Part shown: positions 39,716-50,043 of the stretch, one piece after another
Numbering within the stretch: position 1 is the stretch's first letter
Layout: each line of letters begins with the position of its first letter
Assembly (NCBI RefSeq): GCF_000208925.1
Contig: NW_001914866.1
Span: 89,446-153,445, forward strand
Length of the DNA stretch: 64,000 nucleotides
Source: Entamoeba histolytica HM-1:IMSS
Taxonomy: Eukaryota > Evosea > Mastigamoebida > Endamoebidae
Direction: 5' to 3'
Notes under the pieces: generated by a model
The model's database searches: none
What the model was told of the DNA's origin: nothing
What the model saw: only the letters and a program-made list of their open reading frames with translations
Program-made: the position numbers and the translations under genes

Positions 39716-40816
39716 TTAGTTCGTATCTTTTAAGAAAGTCATTGGAACAAAACCAGCTTTAGCAGTTTCTTTATTTGATGCATACCACCATCCTGATAAA
39801 TGCTTTTCTGAAACAATAATGGTATCTCCTCGTTTAACAGACATCTCTTCAGGACCTTCTGCTTCAAAATCTTTAATTACCATACAGGTTAAAAATACTC
39901 GTTCCATACCTTTTGGGTCATCACTTCTACGAGCATTAAGAGCACCCTCTTGTTTAATGATTAAACCATCAGCATCATATAATGGAAGATAAGTAGGAGT
40001 ATGACAATAAGTATTATTAGAATCACAGAATGTAACAATATCTTTTTGAGGGTCAATTGAAGATGCCTTTTCATTATATTTATCCATTGATTGTTTAACA
40101 ACTTCAGGAATAGTGGCTAATGAATTAGAGAAGTTCTTTAATATTTCTTTCATAGCTTCTAAATAAGATATTTCAAATTTATTATAACAGTCCAATATTT
40201 CATTTTGGTCAACATCAAAGAAATGTTTAATTCGTTTATTAGTAGTTTCAACTGAGTTAGTGTAAATTTTGTTTTGGTCTTCTTTTTTTTCTTTGCAATG
40301 ATCTCTTTTTTCTTCAAGTGATTTAATCTTTTTATCAATGAGATTATTAGCTTTTCCTTTCTCAATATCAGATTCTGCATTGACAAGATCTTTATGACAT
40401 TTAACAAATTTATCTCTTTCTTTTTTTGTAGCATCTTTACATTTCTCTACATCTTTTATTTTATTTTCAGCGTCTTGTCTAACTGCTTTAGCAGATTTTT
40501 CTACATCTTTCATTTTAGATTTAAAGTTATCAATTGATGTTGTCAAAACTTCAACTGTTTTCATTTGTCCATCAGCTTCTTCAAATACTGAAGTTAATAA
40601 TTGTGTGACAGCTTCTTTTGTAGTTCCATATAAACATTCATTTTCAATGTGTTTTTGGAACTCTTGAGCAATTTTAACCATATTCTTGCAATATTCTTTT
40701 CTTGTAGACCTTAATTTGTCTAATAATTCAGCAAGATCTCCAGCAAATTTGACATCATGACTTGCATGTTTAAAAACAAATTCAAGATTTCCTTGCAAAG
40801 TGGTTTGGAAATTCAT
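39716..40816 (-). CDS. F-BAR and SH3 domain membrane-bending protein
   Basis: 366 residues. The N-terminal FCH/F-BAR region (~1-270) starts with the NLEFVFKHASHDVKFAGDLA pattern and continues as a long charged helical bundle, which binds curved membrane as a dimer. Residues ~312-366 are an SH3 domain (DFEAEGPEEMSVKRGDTIIV, WWYAS, GFVPMTFL), which recruits proline-rich actin and endocytic partners. The architecture matches PACSIN/syndapin- and Cip4-like proteins acting in endocytosis and cell motility. It is convergent with the TrpRS-like gene, 30 bp apart. Confidence 0.88.
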   Translation of the reverse strand: MNFQTTLQGNLEFVFKHASHDVKFAGDLAELLDKLRSTRKEYCKNMVKIAQEFQKHIENECLYGTTKEAVTQLLTSVFEEADGQMKTVEVLTTSIDNFKSKMKDVEKSAKAVRQDAENKIKDVEKCKDATKKERDKFVKCHKDLVNAESDIEKGKANNLIDKKIKSLEEKRDHCKEKKEDQNKIYTNSVETTNKRIKHFFDVDQNEILDCYNKFEISYLEAMKEILKNFSNSLATIPEVVKQSMDKYNEKASSIDPQKDIVTFCDSNNTYCHTPTYLPLYDADGLIIKQEGALNARRSDDPKGMERVFLTCMVIKDFEAEGPEEMSVKRGDTIIVSEKHLSGWWYASNKETAKAGFVPMTFLKDTN

Positions 40817-41151
40817 TTTCTATACTTTTTAGTTTTCTTTTTCTTTAAATTTTGGAATGTAAAATTTTTTAAATATATTTTTGAAATTTATTATTTTTCA
40901 GTTCTTTACAAAAACATTAAAAATCCAAATATATAAGATAAACTAACATGTTTTTTTAATTTTAAATTTTAATAAAAAATTTTTATCTCTTTAGATAAGT
41001 TTATAAAAAAATTATTTTATTTACTCATAGCACTGAGTAATTTGATAATTACCAAAAAGATTATATACAATGGTAGTTGTTATTAATTGAACTTTTCAAT
41101 AACTAAATTTAAGAGAGGTTTTTGAGCTTTATAAAACAAAAAAAATATTAA

Positions 41152-41295
41152 AAATGTAAGGACGTTTCGGCTCTGATATCTCCTAAGATACCACTTTCCC
41201 AACGCTATCCATTTCGTTTTTTAAATTACGTCCCAATACTCTTGCACACTTTCTGGCGGCTTCAACTAATGAGTTTTATCCATGGCAAGTGGCGA
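41152..41295 (-). ncRNA. Candidate H/ACA box snoRNA
   Basis: A ~144-base island of higher GC content in an AT-rich spacer. Read on the minus strand it has the H/ACA plan. The 5' hairpin is closed by GCCACTT/AAGTGTGC (41287-41293 with 41244-41251, one bulge) and has an inner AACT/AGTT stem. An H box AGAGTA (ANANNA, 41237-41242) follows. The 3' hairpin is closed by GGACGT/ACGTCC (41228-41233 with 41160-41165) and carries a TATCT/AGATA stem-loop. An ACA box (41155-41157) sits three bases before the end. This class guides pseudouridylation of rRNA or snRNA. Target uridines were not assigned. It could instead be a different structured RNA. Confidence 0.55.
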
Positions 41296-41505
41296 TCCAA
41301 TATAATAATTTCAGTTTATTTGATAAGTAAATAAAATAAATTACTTATAAAATTATGGTTAATTATGTATAAGAAGAAAATAATATTATTTAATTATATT
41401 TTAATTTAATAGATAAAAATAATAAAAATTAATTTAAATTTATTTAATATACTATATTAATTCATCTTAAAAAAATAATTAGAATAGAAGATCCTAATTA
41501 TTAAA

Positions 41506-43080
41506 ATGGGAGAATATACTCGTCTAATTTTCCTTCTTGTTCTTCTAAATGCATCTGAGTTTGGAATAGAGTATTTATGTTTGTTATTTTTATTTTTTAT
41601 ATGAATTACATATAAATTGTTCATTAATAGATGCTATTCCATATGCCTCAACTATTTTCAAATTACCATTTTATCTTTCAACAATTATAAGTGTTTTTAT
41701 TGGACCAGTAATTGGGATTATTGTTCAACTTGTTATTGGTTCATGCAGCGATTGGTTTAACTCTCGTTGGGGTAAACGCCGACCTTTTTTATTACTTGGT
41801 AATTTAATTGTTATAATTAGTATTGGTATTCAAGTGATTTCAGGAATCGTTGAAGTAGTTTCTCCTTCTAAGGAGAATGACTTTTCCACATTCCAATTTA
41901 TTTTTCTTGTTTGTTTATATGTATAATAATTTCTTTACATGAGAAGATTATAGAATAACATTAATTGTAGATGATTGGTTTATGTTTATTGTATATTGGA
42001 ACAAATATACTTCAAGTTGTATCAAGGACATTAGTACTAGACATTATTCCTATTGAACATCAACATCCATGTGCATTAATGTTTATCGCTTTATCACTTT
42101 TTGCAAGGCTTATTATTCATATTACTTTTCTTATTATTGAATCAATAGATTATACATCAGGAATAAGTGATAAAGCACGTCCAATTACTGTACTAGTATT
42201 ATATTCATTAGCAATTTTTATTGTACCATTAACAAGTACAATTACATTCTTTACTGCAACAGAGAGTTTTATTCCAGCTGATCGTGTTCCTTTATTTATA
42301 TTTATTAAGAGTTGTTTAAAATCAATTCTTGCTATTAACCGATATACTGTTTGTAATTGGTTAGTTCTTCTCTTTGGATGGATGTCATTTGTAGCATTCG
42401 ATTCATGTAATACTGAGTTATTCCATTTTTATAATGCAGTATTTCATGAAAAATCATTAAACATTATAACTCCTGATATAATGTCAAGAATTCAATCAAT
42501 TATATTTGCACTTGCTCAGTTTGGATATTGTATCTATATGTTAACTAAAAAACAATATCCATGGTACATGATGTCTATTTCTAATGCCATTACTTCTTTA
42601 ATTTCATTTTTACCTTTAACACTATCATCTATTTGTTTTTATTCTTCTATAAGAATAGAATTATTAAATTCATCTAACTTATTGTTGATGATGTCATTAA
42701 GTTGTATATTTATTATTCCAGTTGCTTTTTCTTCTGCTCAATTATTAAGTATTCCTTTTGCTTTATTAAAGAATATTGTTCCTTCAAGTCATTTTGGATT
42801 GTTTGTTGGTATATTTAATTGTGGAATTATTTTTTCTCAACAATTATTGTATGGATTAAATTATGCATTCTTTGAGTCTTATTATTCATCTCAACATACT
42901 ATTACTATGAATGACTTTTTTAAACACAAAGATTTAATTCCAATATTTTGTTGTATATCAATATTATTATATCTTATTACCTCTATTGCTGCTTATTTTA
43001 TTCGTTGGGTTTATAATTACCATGATGTTAAAGATGGTTTTATTGAAAATACAATGTCTAGTTCTGAATCTGATAACTAA
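41506..43080 (+). CDS. Sugar transporter-like MFS protein (SLC45/GPH-like), three exons
   Basis: Exons are 41506-41578, 41631-41908 and 41971-43080. Both introns (41579-41630, 41909-41970) start GTTTGT and end TAG, and splicing gives one frame of 486 residues. About twelve membrane segments are expected. The loop GSCSDWFNSRWGKRRPFL after the third segment is the signature of the SLC45/plant sucrose carrier group, and QVVSRTLVLDIIP matches its fourth-to-fifth segment region. These carriers move sucrose or related glycosides with protons in other organisms. Substrate and direction here are inferred only by family. Exon 3 alone starts at an ATG, so a gene finder could miss the first 117 residues. 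Confidence 0.82.
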
Positions 43081-43744
43081 TTGATTTCATTGCATTTGTG
43101 TTTATTAGAATAAGTTGGTTCTATTCCTAACTTTTATCTTCTCTTTTTTGTTGACTGGGTATTTAATTTAAAGTTGTATTAGTTCTTAAGAGGGAAGAGT
43201 TAATTATATTTTCTCTATTCCTTTTTTTTAGTCTGGTTTTTTTTTAAAAACAATAAAATTACTCAAATCATTTCTTTATTCATTCTTTTACTGCTAGAAT
43301 GAATATTCAAATACATTTTATCTTTATTATGTCTAATGTATGAACATCTTTTCTCTATAAAACTATCAAAATTTGAAATAAAACTATCTTATTTCTTATA
43401 GAGTTAAAATAACTCTTTCTTGTCATACCATCTAATTTATTCTCTTAAACTTATATATATGAATTTAAATAATTAATTAATGCTTTATTAAGCTGTAAAA
43501 ATTTTTATTTATTAAAAATTAATAAAAATTAATTATTAGTATAAAAATTTTATTATTTATTTTTCTTAATAACTCTTTACTACTCATAATTAATGAAGTA
43601 ACTTAGTCTTTCATTTTTATAGAGTTGTTATTCAGTTTTTGAGTTAATAAAATATGAACCATAAAACTATTCTTCTAACATTAGTGATGAAGTACGAAAA
43701 AAGGAAATAATACTAAACAAATTAACACAGTCAATTATTTGTAA
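43081..43744. other. AT-rich spacer between convergent genes
   Basis: 664 bases with several similar short phrases (AACTCTTT near 43412 and 43569), but no ORF or element that I can support. Confidence 0.5.
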
Positions 43745-44455
43745 TTAATGATGTCTACGTCTTCTAGAACCACTCCTTCTTCTACTTCTACTTCTTCTAG
43801 TACGACTATAATACTTATCGGAACTTCTTGACCTACTTCTTGAATAATGACTTTTTGATCTATTTCGTAGATAACGATCTCTAGATCTACTCCGTGAATA
43901 ATGACCTTTAGATTTACTTCTTCTCCTTCTTGAATGACTTCTTGAATACCTCGATGAGTCTCGCTGATGCTCAACTCTTCCTCGCTCATATGTCTTTTCC
44001 TTTTCAGTCCCAGTTATTTCATCAAGGTATTTCTTAAGTAAGTCATGTTTCTTTCTATAGTTCATCCAAAACTTTTCATTCAAACCATAATTGAAACATG
44101 ACACTAAAGCATCTGTAACTGTAGTGTCTTGCCATGGCTTAACTGGAGGAAGGTCTTTAAAATCATCGTCTCCTGTAAATTCGTCCCAGTGCAAAGCAAA
44201 TACTCCATTTGGTTTTAATTCTTGTTCCATCATTCCCCATAACTCTGCAAATCGACCAACTAAATTTTGTGGAAATTTTTTATCTCCTAATAAAAATTTT
44301 TTGAATATAATGTTTTGATGGTCTTCTTCATCTGGGTCATATGTCTCTGAACATTCTGAATTGTTAATGTCATCAACTGTTTCTTCCTTTATTTCATCTT
44401 TTATTTCTTCCTTTATTTCTTCCTTTATTTCATCTTTTATTAAAGATGTACTCAT
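43745..44455 (-). CDS. RS-domain (SR-related) protein
   Basis: 236 residues in three parts. The N-terminus repeats DEIKEEIKEEIK. A central ~95-residue globular region (FKKFLLGDKKFPQNLVGRFA to KKHDLLKKYLDEI) is rich in Trp and Phe and is not a recognised RNA-binding fold. The C-terminus (~165-236) is an Arg/Ser domain (HSRRRRSKSKGHYSRSRSRD-like runs). RS domains are phosphorylated and mediate splicing-factor contacts in the nucleus, which fits a genome with short introns. No RRM is present, so it is SR-related rather than a classical SR protein. Confidence 0.7.
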   Translation of the reverse strand: MSTSLIKDEIKEEIKEEIKDEIKEETVDDINNSECSETYDPDEEDHQNIIFKKFLLGDKKFPQNLVGRFAELWGMMEQELKPNGVFALHWDEFTGDDDFKDLPPVKPWQDTTVTDALVSCFNYGLNEKFWMNYRKKHDLLKKYLDEITGTEKEKTYERGRVEHQRDSSRYSRSHSRRRRSKSKGHYSRSRSRDRYLRNRSKSHYSRSRSRSSDKYYSRTRRSRSRRRSGSRRRRHH

Positions 44456-44557
44456 CTAAAACACTTAATGTTTATTTCTTTTTTAATTCTTTTGTTTTTT
44501 TTTCTTTTTTTAAAGAAAATAATAAAATTAATGATAAGATGTAACTTAGTTCTTTTT

Positions 44558-45337
44558 TTATTCCTTTTTTTCTTCTTTCTTATCTCCAGCATGCTTAGCA
44601 TCATACTCTTCTTTCTCTTTTCTTTGCCAGTCATTCAATCTTAACCATGGTCTATCTTCTGGCTTATTCTTACTCTTCCATTCTTCGTATGCAGCAGATT
44701 GTTTCATTAAACTATCAATAACACCTCCAACCATAGTTTTAGTTGCTTTATTAACACACCATGCTGGAATCCATCCATTCCATGAGTTCCATCCAAAGTA
44801 ATAGAACATAGTTCCTTTTTCAGTAGTTTTCATATAATAGCCTGACTTATAAGACCAAGCTCTAACAAATCCTGATTTTTCTGGGACTAATGGATGTTTA
44901 TGAGAAAAATTGAAAATGATGAATTCTGTCATTTCTGGGTTATGCCACCAACTTCTTCTATTAACCCAGTCTCTATTAGAAATAATAAATGGCATAGCAA
45001 CAGAATAATATCCAATGTCATTACACTCATCAATTTGTTCAATTAAAAATCCTTCAATCATACGATCATCCCATGTTTTTCTGTAATCTGGATCATGAAT
45101 ACATTCATAAATAACTTGAGCAGGAATATCTTTCATAGCATCAGAAACTAATTTGACTTGAATTTCTGCTGTATTTTCTGGGTTTTTGAAATGAACTTGG
45201 GTATGTTCATCTTTATATGACTCAATCCATCCTTCAGTTTGGTCAAAGAATCCTTTAAACTCTTCAAAGTCTGCTTTTGTAGAAATAGGTAAATCTGGAT
45301 TATGAGTTAAGACATTAAGGTCTCCTGGCAATGACAT
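44558..45337 (-). CDS. START domain lipid-transfer protein
   Basis: 259 residues with one START domain filling ~20-225: ECIHDPDYRKTWDDRMIEG, the core FIISNRDWVNRRSWW and GYYMKTTEKGTMFYYFGWNS are the family's conserved blocks. The closest match by pattern is the PCTP/STARD10/STARD7 group of phospholipid carriers. The C-terminus is a Lys/Glu-rich tail. There is no membrane segment, so it should shuttle a lipid through the cytoplasm. Phosphatidylcholine as ligand is inference. It lies 102 bp upstream of the RS gene on the same strand. Confidence 0.88.
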   Translation of the reverse strand: MSLPGDLNVLTHNPDLPISTKADFEEFKGFFDQTEGWIESYKDEHTQVHFKNPENTAEIQVKLVSDAMKDIPAQVIYECIHDPDYRKTWDDRMIEGFLIEQIDECNDIGYYSVAMPFIISNRDWVNRRSWWHNPEMTEFIIFNFSHKHPLVPEKSGFVRAWSYKSGYYMKTTEKGTMFYYFGWNSWNGWIPAWCVNKATKTMVGGVIDSLMKQSAAYEEWKSKNKPEDRPWLRLNDWQRKEKEEYDAKHAGDKKEEKKE

Positions 45338-46736
45338 AAAGATTTATATCAAATTGAGATCCAAGATTGTCTATCTTTTCACTTCACCAAAACTCCTTTA
45401 TTTTTTTATAGATTTTCTCCCTTCATAATTAATCAATCTTTTTTAGTTAATACAAACAAATTCAAAGTTCTGTTTCTTTTTTAGATTCTTCATCAATGAA
45501 ACGTATCAAAAAACTATTTCTGTTATTTGTAATTTTTAGGAAGACTTTTATTTTTGTTTAAAAATTCTGAGTTGGGTTTAGTATATTAATATCTAACAAC
45601 AGAATATCATATCGCTGTTGATTTGTTTTTAGATAATAAAAATAATTTTTTCAAATATATTTAACTAAGTACTTCTGTATTTAAACAAAAAAAAATGTAA
45701 GGGGATTTTGGTAATGAAGAATGATATGTAGAGGTATTTAATAAGACATTTTTTTGAAAAAGATTCAATATTATTAAAGGAACAAATACTTCAATTCTAA
45801 AAAAATTATAAATAATCAATTTTTATTTTTAAGATACTTCTATAAAATGATTTTTGAAAAATAAATTAAATAATGTTTGTCTATTTATAAAAAAAGATTT
45901 ATTTATATCTCTTACAAATAATAGGTTATATCAATTTCTTTATAAATATTAAAGAACATACGTTATTGATTTATTAATTCTATTGTTTGCTATTAAAAGA
46001 ACGATGTAACAAAAGTGTTGTATGTCATATATATTAATATAAATATTATATTTTAAATTTTATGAATTTTTTTCTATTTTCCAGAAAATACTAAATCTTA
46101 TTTAAAAAGTCAGTAATAATTCTTTAACAATATTGCTCTTAATATCTACTGCATAAAGAATCCATTAAATATGTATAATTATATAAACTTTAAATTTGAT
46201 GTTATATTAAACTGGTTTTCTGTGATCATTATGTTTAGAAACTTTTTTTATCATATTCTTTCATTTTTCATACTCTAATTTAATTATTATTTAAATAATT
46301 TTTAATAACGTTTAGCAACAAATTATTGTACATTGTCTTAAGAAAGAAATTATTTTTTGTTTAATATTGAGTATACAAAGATCAAATACTACCTTCTAAT
46401 ATCCTAAATTAAAATATAACATTTGAGTATTTTTACCAAAGGAATTAAGATTCATTATATATGACTCATAATATATCATTCATTTAAATAATTTACAAAA
46501 AGTTCTAATTGAAAAATAGAACAAAAATAATATTAAATTCTTTATCAAGAATTTGGTTTTGTTTATAGAAAGGTAATTAAAATTTGTATTTTTCATGAGT
46601 ATAGAAAAAAAGAGTCTTAGTTCAGGAAAAACAAAAGCTTGAAAATACAATAATTCTAAATATAAATTTGTTGGTACTATATTATATTTTTAGAATATAA
46701 ATAAGATAACACAAATTAATATAAAAAAACAATCTT
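45338..46736. other. Long AT-rich spacer, nothing recognised
   Basis: About 1.4 kb of AT-rich sequence between the START gene promoter and the end of the transporter gene. No frame, repeat or RNA fold stood out. Confidence 0.5.
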
Positions 46737-48200
46737 TTATTGATCAGGGAGGATATAATTAAGAATAAAAAGACCAGTTGCTCCAAGAGCAAGACCCAAA
46801 TCAAGCCCAAGATTACAGAAATTAGCTGTCATTTTCATATCCTTTATTTGCGAATGAGTGAAAGCTAATTGAATAGCATGAGAGGCAAAGTACCCATGGG
46901 TAGTTGAAAAGATTAACATAATAAAGAACATTAAGAATGGGTTGGTATACACATTATAATAATAAATAAATAATGGAACATAAAATACACAACGTGCTAT
47001 AGAACAAGCTAATATAACCCATCTATTCCAAGGAATTGGGATCATATATAAAACACGTGCTACAGCATCACCAATCATAAACATAAATGTATTAATTTGT
47101 AATGATGTATTTAACTCAAGTTTTGACTCATCATAAGGAATACCCAAAAATATACCTGCAAAAACACAGAATGTCCAGAAATAATCTATTGTAACTGAAA
47201 GTAACTCTACCCAAATAGTTTTAAGAACTCTAACAAGTTGTTTTCCTATTGTGTCATGTTCTTCTTCAGTTGAAAGTTCTGAATTAACTTCTTTAATAGT
47301 ATTATCTTCAGCATTATTATTTATTTTTTGTTCTTCTTCTGAAATATCACTTCCAGAATGAGGTGAATGGTTAGCATTTTCTGGTGCTTTACGGTCTTGA
47401 AGTTCATTTTTGTCATTTTCATCTGAAACAGAGTTAACATTTTCAGCTGCAACATTATCTGGTATAGGACCACTTTTGCTTTCATGCATTTCAATTTCTT
47501 CTTGTTCAGTTGTACTAGACTTAGCATAACTTTGACGAATAACACGTTTAGTATGAGGGATACAACAATACATAATGTTATAAAGAGGATAGGTAATAAC
47601 AACTGGAATAACGTTTAAATAAAATGATAAGAAATAATCATTTTTACGATCATTTTTATAAATAGCACCTGATGCAAGACGTAAACATGAAGAAATAATT
47701 CCTCCTGCAGATGAACCAATCAAAAAAATTGCATTATGTGTTGGTGAAAATAATCCTGCTAATGACATAAATACACTACTATTAACTTGACATGGAGTAC
47801 CACCAATAATTACAATAATAATCATCACCCAAAAACGAGCTACATCACTCTTAATATAATTTAATACAATTGGTGATAAAACAAATAAAATTAAATAAAG
47901 AATGAAAGAGAAGTGGGCTAAAAAATTAAAAGGGAATCGTTTCATAAAAGTAGCCATAAGAACTAATCCAAATGCAATAAAGAAATTATACCAATTCAAA
48001 AAAATTGGATATGTAGACATAAAATCTAAGGAATAGTCAAATTCATCACTAAGCAAATCACCCATATTTACTACAGCATTATAATAAATAAGGAAATTAA
48101 GACCAAAACAAAAGAAACAAATCATAGTAAAAATATTTTGCCATAATGGAATATCAGGGCTCCCAATTTTTATATCTTTAAGTTTCTTAAGACATCCCAT
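46737..48200 (-). CDS. Equilibrative nucleoside transporter family (ENT/SLC29)-like protein
   Basis: 487 residues with about eleven membrane segments. The ENT hallmarks are FFCFGLNFLIYYNAVVNM in the first segment and GGTPCQVNSSVFMSLAGLFS then AIFLIGSSAGGIISSCLRLA in segments four and five. A large acidic cytoplasmic loop (~230-325) rich in Glu, Asp and Asn separates the two halves. ENTs carry nucleosides and nucleobases across membranes. Entamoeba cannot make purines, so uptake would be expected, but the substrate is not shown by sequence. Start is the first ATG after an AT-rich leader. Confidence 0.82.
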   Translation of the reverse strand: MGCLKKLKDIKIGSPDIPLWQNIFTMICFFCFGLNFLIYYNAVVNMGDLLSDEFDYSLDFMSTYPIFLNWYNFFIAFGLVLMATFMKRFPFNFLAHFSFILYLILFVLSPIVLNYIKSDVARFWVMIIIVIIGGTPCQVNSSVFMSLAGLFSPTHNAIFLIGSSAGGIISSCLRLASGAIYKNDRKNDYFLSFYLNVIPVVITYPLYNIMYCCIPHTKRVIRQSYAKSSTTEQEEIEMHESKSGPIPDNVAAENVNSVSDENDKNELQDRKAPENANHSPHSGSDISEEEQKINNNAEDNTIKEVNSELSTEEEHDTIGKQLVRVLKTIWVELLSVTIDYFWTFCVFAGIFLGIPYDESKLELNTSLQINTFMFMIGDAVARVLYMIPIPWNRWVILACSIARCVFYVPLFIYYYNVYTNPFLMFFIMLIFSTTHGYFASHAIQLAFTHSQIKDMKMTANFCNLGLDLGLALGATGLFILNYILPDQ

Positions 48201-49135
48201 AACCTGATTTTCAAACAGAAGTTTTAAGTTTCATATACCCTATTTGAATTTATTTCTTTGCTTCTTAAATTTCTTTCTTAAATACCCTTTCCTCTCGAAT
48301 TCTTCTGTCTTCTTCTACTCTAATTTAAATTCAGTTTTGGAATATCGTAGAAATCGAAAGAACTCATCTCCTATATTATATTTTCATATCCTTAATAATT
48401 CTTGATTAAATAAATTCTTAAGTATTTTTATTATCTTCTGGCATTAAATTCTCCTAATTTTTTTTATATTTGCCCTTTTCTTTTTTTATCTCATTGAAAA
48501 ACAAAAACTCTCTTTATAATACTTTCAACAAAAAAAGTTATTGAGAAGTACTTGAAAGATAACCAAAGAATTAGTCAATCATTTTGGTTTTTAATTTAAT
48601 TTTCTTCTATCAATAAAACACACAGAAAAAAATATATTAAACAAATGGCTTTTTAATTTATGATTTATTTGAATGATTTATTTGAAATATATTTATAAAT
48701 AGTTATCGTTGTAATAAGTAAGAATTAATTAATTAAGACAGAGGAATATTGCTAAAGAGTATTACGATTTAATAAATTAATTATTTATATCTTAAACATA
48801 AAGTTGTTACTGTTTTAATAAAAAAATACTACTAACTATAAAATAGAAATTAATTCTCAACATTGAAACAATTATTTATTGTCTGACAAATACCAAATAC
48901 TTAATTTATTATTTAGAATTATTAAAAATTACTATATTTCGATAGTTGATTTAACACGTTTTTAGTTGCTAGACTAATTCATATTATTGGTGTATAGTTT
49001 TAGTAGGAAATAATAAAAATATTTTTAAAATACGTTATATTATAGTATTGATTATTAATGAGCAAATAGAAAATAATTAATAATTTTTTAATGAAACACT
49101 TCAATTAAAATACATTAAGTACAAAATAAAGTGCA
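48201..49135. other. AT-rich spacer, nothing recognised
   Basis: 935 bases between the transporter promoter and the SINE-like insertion. Only A/T runs and simple repeats are seen. Confidence 0.5.
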
Positions 49136-50043
49136 TTCATAAAATAGTGACGAATAAAAAAAAAAAAAAAAAAGAAATCAATTATGATTAACCTTATTTT
49201 TTAGGTTTTTCATCATGTTGAGAAGTGAGCGAATCAGTTTCTTCAACACGCTTTATTTCTATTCAAATAAAGTTTTTGCAAGCATGCTCGACTTAAATGG
49301 TTCCTCATTTAAGTTGCTGCCTGACTTTTATTTTGATTTTAATGAGTAATATAATATTTCTCATTCTTTATATTGTTGTTTTAAGGAGAGTATATCCATA
49401 ACTTACTGTTATAGCTCATCTCCTTTTACCTTCGACACCCCTTAAAGAAACCCTATTTCTTGATAATATCCTTATGTTTAATTTTTGTGCAACAATATCA
49501 ATTATATATGCGTCTTCTTTAATAAATGATAATTCTTAATAAATAATACCTCCTTAGTAAATAATAATCCTTATAAATAATAATGAATAACAATACACGT
49601 TAATGAATAACAATACACGTTAATGAACAACAATACACGTTAATGAACAACAATACACGTTAATGAATAACAATACACGTTAATGAATAACAATACACGT
49701 TAATGAACAACAATACACGTTAATGAACAACAATACACGTTAATGAATAACAATACACGTTAATGAACAACAATACACGTTAATGAACAACAATACACGT
49801 TAATGAATAACAATACACGTTAATGAATAACAATACACGTTAATGAATAATAATCTTTTATAATAATCACTTCTAATAAATATTAATAATAATAAACAGT
49901 TAGTGTTGAATAGATATTATCTCACCAAAGGCACGTCATGACCAGACGATAACTGGGAGATTCGAAGCATGGGATTATTTTAGGGTTTCATGTGGTGTCT
50001 CTGACGTGCCATCTTCGAATCTTTCATAAAATAGTGACGAATA
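49136..50043 (+). mobile_element. SINE-like element with internal 20-bp array and perfect 21-bp target duplication
   Basis: The body is 49157-50022 (866 bp) between identical 21-bp direct repeats at 49136-49156 and 50023-50043. It begins with an A-run. The left half is a chain of hairpins: GTTGAGAA/TTCTTCAAC, CTTTATTT/AAATAAAG and ACTTAAATG/CATTTAAGT within 49215-49330. A tandem array (49581-49840) follows, then the family tail with CCAG/CTGG (49942-49956) and a perfect 9-bp GATTCGAAG/CTTCGAATC stem (49959-49967 with 50013-50021). The tail matches the other copies in the window, but the left half does not, so this is a different subfamily or a chimaera sharing a 3' end. The identical duplications suggest a recent insertion. 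Confidence 0.8.
49581..49840 (+). repeat. Thirteen 20-bp tandem repeats
   Basis: The unit is TAATGAATAACAATACACGT, or the same with C in place of T at position 8. Thirteen exact-length units run without interruption. The order of the T and C variants is T T C C T T C C T C C T T. A partial unit follows. The array lies inside the SINE-like element at 49157-50022. Confidence 0.97.

Noticed and set aside
41267..41286. Plus-strand resemblance to the U4 snRNA 5' stem-loop (AATGAG.TTTATCC)
   Set aside because: The kink-turn GA pairs do not line up and the rest of U4 is absent. The minus-strand H/ACA plan explains the whole island better.
49157..49174. A-run at the left edge of the SINE-like element taken as a poly(A) tail
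   Set aside because: The shared family tail lies at the other end, so the run is at the 5' side and is not a retroposition tail.
49581..49840. CRISPR array
   Set aside because: The units are contiguous with no spacers, in a eukaryotic genome and inside a retroelement.
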